A stretch of 47,223 nt of DNA from Parvibaculum sp036499025 (GTDB lineage: Bacteria; Pseudomonadota; Alphaproteobacteria; Parvibaculales; Parvibaculaceae). This document shows, piece after piece, positions 43,371-47,223 of the stretch. Position 1 is the first letter of the stretch; every line of letters starts with the position of its first letter. The notes below the pieces were generated by a model. That model made no database searches, was not told the DNA's origin, and worked only from the letters and a program-made list of their open reading frames with translations. The stretch lies in the NCBI GenBank assembly GCA_036499025.1, contig DASYEM010000084.1, positions 1 to 47,223 on the forward strand, in the 5' to 3' direction. The translations under genes and the position numbers were made by a program.

Positions 43371-44762
43371 TTATTCCGGGGCGATCATTTTTTCCGGGCG
43401 GACCACGGCGTCGAATTCCTCGTTGGTGACGTAACCGCCGCCAACGGCTTCCTCGCGGAGCGTCGTGCCGTTCTTGTGCGCGGTCTTGGCGATCTTCGCC
43501 GCGTTGTCGTAGCCGATCTTTGGGGCGAGCGCGGTGACAAGCATCAGCGAACGCTCGAGCGCGGCCTTGATGTTGTCTTCGCGGGCTTCGATACCCGTGA
43601 CGCAATTTTCGGTGAAGCTCACGGCGGCGTCGGCCATCAGGCGCACGCTTTGCAGAAAGTTGTAGGCCATGACCGGGTTGTAGACGTTCAACTCGAAATG
43701 GCCCTGGCTGTCGGCGAAGGTGAGCGCGGCATTGTTGCCGAAAATCTGTACACAGACTTGTGTCATCGCCTCGCACTGGGTCGGGTTCACCTTGCCCGGC
43801 ATGATCGATGAGCCGGGCTCGTTCTCGGGCAGGGAGAGTTCGCCAAGGCCGGAACGCGGACCCGAGCCGAGGAGGCGGATATCGTTGGCGATTTTAAACA
43901 GCGAGGCGGCGACCGTGTTGATCGCGCCGTGGCTGAAGACCATCGCGTCATGGGCGGCGAGCGCCTCGAACTTGTTCGGCGCGGTGGTGAAGGGGAGCTT
44001 TGTGATCGCGGCGATGCGTTCGGCGACCTGCTCGGCGAAGCCGATGGGCGCATTGAGGCCCGTGCCGACGGCAGTGCCGCCTTGCGCGAGTTGCATCAGC
44101 GCGGGAAGCGTCAGTTCGATGCGGGCGATGCCGTTCTCGACCTGCTTGGTGTAGCCGGAAAATTCCTGACCCAATGTGAGTGGCGTCGCATCCTGCGTAT
44201 GGGTGCGGCCGATCTTGATGATCTTCGCCCACTGGTTCGCCTTGTCGTTCAGCGCATTGCGCAGCATCTGCAATGCGGGGAGCAGGCGGTGATGAATTTC
44301 TTCCGCGCAGGCGATGTGCATGGCCGTCGGGTAGGTATCGTTCGACGACTGGCTCATGTTGACGTGATCGTTCGGATGAACCGGCTTCTTCGAGCCCATC
44401 TCGCCGCCGAGCATTTCGATGGCGCGGTTCGAGATCACTTCGTTGGCGTTCATGTTCGACTGCGTGCCGGAACCGGTCTGCCAGACGACGAGGGGGAAGT
44501 GTTCGTCGAGCTTGCCCTCGATGACTTCCTGCGCGGCCTTGACGATGGTTTCGCCGACCGTCTTGTCGAGGCGGCCGAGCGCCATGTTGGTTTCGGCGGC
44601 GGCGCGCTTCACGATGCCGAGCGCGCGGACGATGGGGGCGGGCTGCTTTTCCCAGCCGATCTTGAAATTGCCGAGCGAGCGCTGCGCCTGCGCGCCCCAG
44701 TATTTGTCGGAGGCGACTTCGATCGGGCCGAAGGTGTCGGTTTCCGTGCGGGTTTTCGTCAT
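43371..44762 (-). CDS. fumC: Fumarate hydratase, class II
   Basis: FumC is the iron-independent fumarase of the TCA cycle. The 463-residue protein belongs to the aspartase/fumarase superfamily, with the signature GSSIMPGKVNPTQ around residue 317. It also has TGSGTQSNMNANEVI near 96-110, HPNDHVNMSQSSNDTYPTAM and GRTHTQDATPLTLGQEFSGY. Length is typical (460-467). It starts at ATG 44762 with GGAG about ten bases upstream. The flanking intergenic regions on both sides carry palindromic repeats. FumC, RHH and SspB genes lie in the same orientation, as in many relatives. Confidence 0.97.
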   Translation of the reverse strand: MTKTRTETDTFGPIEVASDKYWGAQAQRSLGNFKIGWEKQPAPIVRALGIVKRAAAETNMALGRLDKTVGETIVKAAQEVIEGKLDEHFPLVVWQTGSGTQSNMNANEVISNRAIEMLGGEMGSKKPVHPNDHVNMSQSSNDTYPTAMHIACAEEIHHRLLPALQMLRNALNDKANQWAKIIKIGRTHTQDATPLTLGQEFSGYTKQVENGIARIELTLPALMQLAQGGTAVGTGLNAPIGFAEQVAERIAAITKLPFTTAPNKFEALAAHDAMVFSHGAINTVAASLFKIANDIRLLGSGPRSGLGELSLPENEPGSSIMPGKVNPTQCEAMTQVCVQIFGNNAALTFADSQGHFELNVYNPVMAYNFLQSVRLMADAAVSFTENCVTGIEAREDNIKAALERSLMLVTALAPKIGYDNAAKIAKTAHKNGTTLREEAVGGGYVTNEEFDAVVRPEKMIAPE

Positions 44763-44852
44763 CGCATGCGCTCCGTGCTGGCAGGTTCGTTTGGGCGGTG
44801 ATTTAGCACGGGGGGAGGCGGGGGGAAAGGATGGGGAGCCTCATGGAAGGCT

Positions 44853-44934
44853 GTCATCCCGGGCTTGTCCCGGGATCCAGGGCCACATGCTCCGCGCCTG
44901 ACGCTACTGGACCCCGGCACAAGGCCGGGGTGAC
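44853..44934. repeat. Composite palindromic repeat element between fumC and sspB
   Basis: A 28-base arm (44853-44880, beginning GTCATCCCGGGCTTGTCCCG) is repeated in inverted orientation at 44907-44934 with about four mismatches and a 26-base spacer. Each arm is itself a small hairpin (CCCGGG…CCCGGG; CCCCGG…CCGGGG). The GTCATCCCGGGCTTG core is a well-known dispersed repeat type in alphaproteobacterial genomes. Confidence 0.8.
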
Positions 44935-44969
44935 AAATGAAAAGGCGGTGGAAAACGCAAAAGATGGAT

Positions 44970-45005
44970 GGCCCGGTCGATCCCCGATCAAGTCCGGGGA
45001 GGGCC
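44970..45005. repeat. Second palindromic element (CCCCG…CGGGG) before the sspB stop
   Basis: GGCCC (44970-44974) pairs with GGGCC (45001-45005) and, inside it, CCCCG (44982-44986) pairs with CGGGG (44995-44999) around ATCAAGTC. It resembles the neighbouring element's core (GATCAAGTCCGGGG) and lies 26 bp from the sspB stop, so it may also serve as that gene's terminator. Confidence 0.6.
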
Positions 45006-45031
45006 ATGACGGCTTTATTTTGCTTTGGCTC

Positions 45032-45496
45032 TTACTTCTTGCGAAAGGCGTCGAGGCTGACGACGGCGGCGTCGCCGGAGGGGGCGGGCGGTTCGTCTTT
45101 TGCGGTGGTCGGCTTCGGGGTTTCCGGGGCGCCTTCGGGTTTTTTCACTTCGAACTGGAGGCCGAACTGGACGCTCGGGTCGAAGAAGGCGTGGACGGCG
45201 GAATAGGGGACGACAAGTTTTTCGGGAATCTTGTTGAAGGTCAGATCGACCGAGAAGCCGTCTTCGCGCACATCGAGGTTCCAGAACTGGTGCTGGAGCA
45301 CGATGGTCATTTCTTCGGGATATTGCTTGCGCAGTTTTTCCGAGACATCGACGCCGGGCGCGTCGGTGCGGAACGAGATGTAGAAATGATGATCGCCCGG
45401 AAGACCTTTTTTCAACGCGACGTCGAGGGCGCGGCGGATGACGCCACGCAGCGCTTCCTGCGCCATCACGTCGTAATGCATCTGGTCTTCGGCCAA
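45032..45496 (-). CDS. sspB: ClpXP adaptor protein SspB
   Basis: SspB binds the ssrA tag on stalled-translation products and delivers them to ClpXP. The 154-residue protein has the alphaproteobacterial form of the fold: YDVMAQEALRGVIRRALD, then HHFYISFRTDAPGVDVSEKL and LVVPYSAVHAFFDPSVQFGL. An acidic, proline-rich linker follows, ending in VVSLDAFRKK, which should be the ClpX-docking tail. The TTG start at 45496 is preferred because GAGGAG lies eight bases ahead and the product begins MAEDQMHYD; ATG 45523 and ATG 45481 are alternatives. The tmRNA that makes the tag is encoded about 1.6 kb upstream on the same strand. Confidence 0.92.
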   Translation of the reverse strand: MAEDQMHYDVMAQEALRGVIRRALDVALKKGLPGDHHFYISFRTDAPGVDVSEKLRKQYPEEMTIVLQHQFWNLDVREDGFSVDLTFNKIPEKLVVPYSAVHAFFDPSVQFGLQFEVKKPEGAPETPKPTTAKDEPPAPSGDAAVVSLDAFRKK

Positions 45497-45577
45497 AGCT
45501 GGCACTCCTCGGGAAATCGACACTCGGTCGGATGATTCAATCAGCCTTTGGACGCGGGGTCCATATGCCGTCCGCAG

Positions 45578-46324
45578 TTATCGCAGAAGTATGGCGAATT
45601 CGATACCGAAGCGGTGGGCATCGCCCGGCCAGCGGGCGGAAAAATAGTTACCGTCCAGCACCGTGAAGCCGCGGTCGAGCTTGTCCATCGCATCGCGGGC
45701 GATGCTGTTGGGGCCGGGCAGGAAATCGCTCGGGCTTGCAAGCAGCGCGCGAATTTCGGTTTCGAGCGGCGTCGGGTAGGTGCGGTAATAATCCTTCATC
45801 CATGCCCGCGTCATGCCCCAGGCGAGAAGCTCTTGCGCGCGGGTGAGGCCGGTCGTCTTGCGGCCATGAAGAACCGACTTGCCGGTGGCCGCTTTGGAGC
45901 GCGCGGCGAGCAAGGTGCCGTGGCAGATCGCGCCGACCGGTTTGGCGGCGGCGAAGAAAGCGGCGACGGTCGATTGAAGCTTTGGAGATTCGAGATAGGG
46001 CTTCATGCCCTTGGCGTGACCGCCGGGAAGCAATAGCGCGTCGAAATTCGCGGCGTCGATCTCGGCCCAGGCGATGGGAGCCTGAAAGGCGGGGCTCTGC
46101 GTCAGCGCTTTATAGGCGGCGTGGCCGGCGGCGTTGGCGCGGAGGAGGCGGGCGAGGGGACCGAGGCCTTTGCCGGTGACCATGATCGGATCGGCGGTGG
46201 CCGGTTTGCCATCCGGTGTCGCGATCACGACGCGGTGACCTTTGGCCTCCAGGATCGACCATGGCACACCGCTCTCGGTCGGATCGAAATCGCGGGCGGG
46301 AAGCGGCATCAGAATTGTCGCCAC
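45578..46324 (-). CDS. DJ-1/PfpI (type 1 glutamine amidotransferase-like) protein
   Basis: This is a 248-residue member of the DJ-1/PfpI superfamily. The nucleophile elbow is PVGAICHGTLLAARS, with the Cys followed by His, and the upstream LLLPGGHAKGMKPYLES carries the conserved glycine/His region. Members include chaperones, glyoxalases and deglycases, and the exact activity is not deducible. GTG 46324 is preferred as the start because GGGGAA precedes it and it does not run into higA; the frame is open to ATG 46390, which would overlap higA by 41 bp. It lies between sspB and higA, all on the minus strand. Confidence 0.82.
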   Translation of the reverse strand: MATILMPLPARDFDPTESGVPWSILEAKGHRVVIATPDGKPATADPIMVTGKGLGPLARLLRANAAGHAAYKALTQSPAFQAPIAWAEIDAANFDALLLPGGHAKGMKPYLESPKLQSTVAAFFAAAKPVGAICHGTLLAARSKAATGKSVLHGRKTTGLTRAQELLAWGMTRAWMKDYYRTYPTPLETEIRALLASPSDFLPGPNSIARDAMDKLDRGFTVLDGNYFSARWPGDAHRFGIEFAILLR

Positions 46325-46349
46325 GATTTCAGTTTCCCCGATGAAAGCG

Positions 46350-46742
46350 TCATTCAGCCATGTCGGCCTGCAAGTGGTAGGGCTGGACAAGGACTTCAGC
46401 CGGGATCGGCCATTCGCGCGTCAATTTATAGATCATTTCGACAGTGAGGGCACGTTTGCGGCCAAGCACCTCGGAAGCGCGGGGCCGTGAGCCCAGAATG
46501 GTGGCTAGCGCGCTTTGCTTCAGATCGGACATGTCCATATAGGCCTGAATGGCCGACACGGGATCCGGCGCCGTGATCGGGTAATACCGGTCTTCGTAGG
46601 CTTCAATGAGTGTTGCAAGAACATCGAAACGGTCGCCATCAGGCGAGCCAACTTCAGGCTGCTTGTCGAAATATTTCGTCACCTCGGCGACGGCCCATTC
46701 ATAATCCGCTTCGGTTCTAATCGGTCGAATGTCTTTCATCAC
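46350..46742 (-). CDS. higA: HigA-type antitoxin (HTH regulator)
   Basis: This 130-residue antitoxin neutralises the HigB endoribonuclease and probably represses the pair. The N-terminal half is the HigA2-like region (RTEADYEWAVAEVTKYFDK, DRFDVLATLIEAYEDRYYPI). The C-terminal half is a helix-turn-helix (DMSDLKQSALATILGSRPRA, SEVLGRKRALTVEMIYKLTR). The gene order toxin-then-antitoxin is the HigBA arrangement. Its ATG overlaps the higB stop by four bases (ATGA), so it is translationally coupled. Confidence 0.9.
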   Translation of the reverse strand: MMKDIRPIRTEADYEWAVAEVTKYFDKQPEVGSPDGDRFDVLATLIEAYEDRYYPITAPDPVSAIQAYMDMSDLKQSALATILGSRPRASEVLGRKRALTVEMIYKLTREWPIPAEVLVQPYHLQADMAE

Positions 46743-47035
46743 ACGGTCTCCGCTTCAATCTTGTCATATTCAGCATGAGTGCCGACGAATTTTATCAGTA
46801 TACGTCCGAACGGGTAGGCGGCATGGACGACAAGGCGATATTTGTTGCCGGAAATATCGAAGACAATCCGGTTGTCCGCAATGAAATCCACGTTTGCACC
46901 AAATACCTTCTTCACATCCGCGGGTGTTCTCCAGTCGGCCTTTCTGACGATCAGATACCAAGTCTTGAGGGGAACCTCGGCCTGATTGTGGATTTCCCAA
47001 AAATCCCTCAAGCGTTTTCTGGAGATGATCTGCAT
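46739..47035 (-). CDS. higB: HigB-type toxin (mRNA interferase)
   Basis: This is a 98-residue RelE-like fold toxin of the HigB family (PF09907 type), expected to cut mRNA on the ribosome. The product begins MQIISRKRLRDFWEIH and has PLKTWYLIVRKADWRTPADV, FDISGNKYRLVVHAAYPFGR and the end ILIKFVGTHAEYDKI, the family core. The upstream ATG at 47059 lies inside a palindrome that is a likely operator, so ATG 47035 is preferred. The gene starts about 75 bp downstream of the tmRNA end on the same strand. Confidence 0.9.
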   Translation of the reverse strand: MQIISRKRLRDFWEIHNQAEVPLKTWYLIVRKADWRTPADVKKVFGANVDFIADNRIVFDISGNKYRLVVHAAYPFGRILIKFVGTHAEYDKIEAETV

Positions 47036-47050
47036 CGCAGAAACATAGAT

Positions 47051-47069
47051 TGTTCCCATTACGGGAACA
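47051..47069. promoter_or_regulatory. Candidate higBA operator
   Basis: TGTTCCCATTACGGGAACA has perfect seven-base arms (TGTTCCC/GGGAACA) around ATTAC. It lies 15 bases before the higB start and 41 bases after the tmRNA end. This is the expected place for HigA or HigBA to bind. An additional eight-base palindrome GAATATTC is at 47090-47097. Core promoter elements are not clear. Confidence 0.7.
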
Positions 47070-47110
47070 AGAGGAAATTCTCAAACTGGGAATATTCATT
47101 GAAATGAAGT

Positions 47111-47223
47111 GGAGGTTTCTGTTGCCAGGTACCTCCGAACCCCGCCCTGACCGGCTAAAGCCAGGGACTTAAATTGAGGTTATCGCACTGCATTAAGCAG
47201 CGAGACGCGCCTCAGCATAGTTG
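47111..47223 (-). ncRNA. ssrA: tmRNA (ssrA), tag-coding end, truncated by the window edge
   Basis: On the minus strand the sequence reads …NYAEARLAA followed by TAA (47195-47193). This is the end of the proteolysis tag that tmRNA adds to proteins from stalled ribosomes; the preceding base fits the Asp codon of an ANDNYAEARLAA tag. After the stop come about 80 bases ending in a GGAGGT…ACCTCC hairpin (47111-47136). There is no pseudoknot run, T-arm or CCA end before higBA begins. That is the structure of the coding piece of a permuted, two-piece tmRNA, as found in alphaproteobacteria, whose acceptor piece would lie beyond the window. SspB, which recognises such tags, is encoded nearby. Confidence 0.93.

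Noticed and set aside
47051..47069. GTTC…GAAC at the higB promoter as a LexA box
   Set aside because: The halves are inverted, not the direct repeat used by alphaproteobacterial LexA. A HigBA operator explains it better.
1..47223. Mobile elements, tRNA/rRNA genes, defence islands or a biosynthetic cluster
   Set aside because: No transposase, integrase, restriction, CRISPR-associated or large synthase gene is encoded, and no cloverleaf tRNA was recognised. The only mobile-type signals are short dispersed palindromes and the higBA pair.

Overview
The window is a GC-rich stretch of alphaproteobacterial chromosome, most likely from the order Hyphomicrobiales (Rhizobiales). The evidence is the alphaproteobacterial order of the division and cell-wall (dcw) cluster running on into lpxC, bamD, recN and ligA; a permuted two-piece tmRNA whose tag ends NYAEARLAA; an alphaproteobacterial SspB; and small proteins typical of the class (a DUF4169-like protein and a ribbon-helix-helix protein). 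The genus cannot be fixed from the sequence alone. No tRNA, rRNA, CRISPR array, insertion sequence or phage gene was seen.

Region 1 (1-756): the 3' end of an unidentified gene, then a 380-bp regulatory region ahead of mraZ. This region holds a GTTC-N7-GTTC direct repeat of the alphaproteobacterial LexA type, a near-consensus CtrA site (TTAA-N7-TTAG), and five CCC(A/G) boxes at an exact 10-bp period that look like an extended MraZ operator.

Region 2 (757-19752): the complete dcw cluster on the + strand: mraZ, rsmH, ftsL, ftsI, murE, murF, mraY, murD, ftsW, murG, murC, murB, ddl, ftsQ, ftsA, ftsZ. Almost every junction is a stop/start overlap or a gap of a few bases. Cytoplasmic UDP-MurNAc-pentapeptide synthesis (MurB-F, Ddl), lipid II formation (MraY, MurG), septal polymerisation (FtsW, FtsI), divisome scaffolding (FtsL, FtsQ) and the Z-ring (FtsA, FtsZ) are therefore encoded as one unit, closed by a strong intrinsic terminator after ftsZ. 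A 58-codon ORF tiles the ftsA-ftsZ gap exactly.

Region 3 (19753-25771): lpxC (lipid A), bamD (outer-membrane protein assembly), recN and ligA (DNA repair and replication). Region 4 (25768-30877, - strand): a probable pcrA/uvrD - prmA - pepP operon. Region 5 (31039-35320): clcA, an acyl-CoA thioesterase, a D-lactate dehydrogenase-type flavoprotein, a DUF1345 membrane protein and csbD. Region 6 (35323-39076, - strand): a TetR-controlled efflux operon of a lipoprotein HlyD adaptor, a single-domain ABC ATPase and one ABC-2 permease, with a clear promoter and palindromic operator. Region 7 (39165-43034): a DUF4169-like gene and a large AsmA-family gene, divergently oriented.

Region 8 (43052-47223, - strand): a ribbon-helix-helix gene, fumC, sspB, a DJ-1/PfpI protein, a higBA toxin-antitoxin pair and the tag-coding end of ssrA (tmRNA). 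Dispersed palindromic repeats separate fumC from both neighbours. The adaptor (SspB) and the source of its substrate tag (tmRNA) lie about 1.6 kb apart, with higBA directly behind the tmRNA.

Most of the window is conserved housekeeping DNA. The least-described material is the composite mraZ control region, the ftsA-ftsZ mini-ORF and the ssrA-higBA junction.
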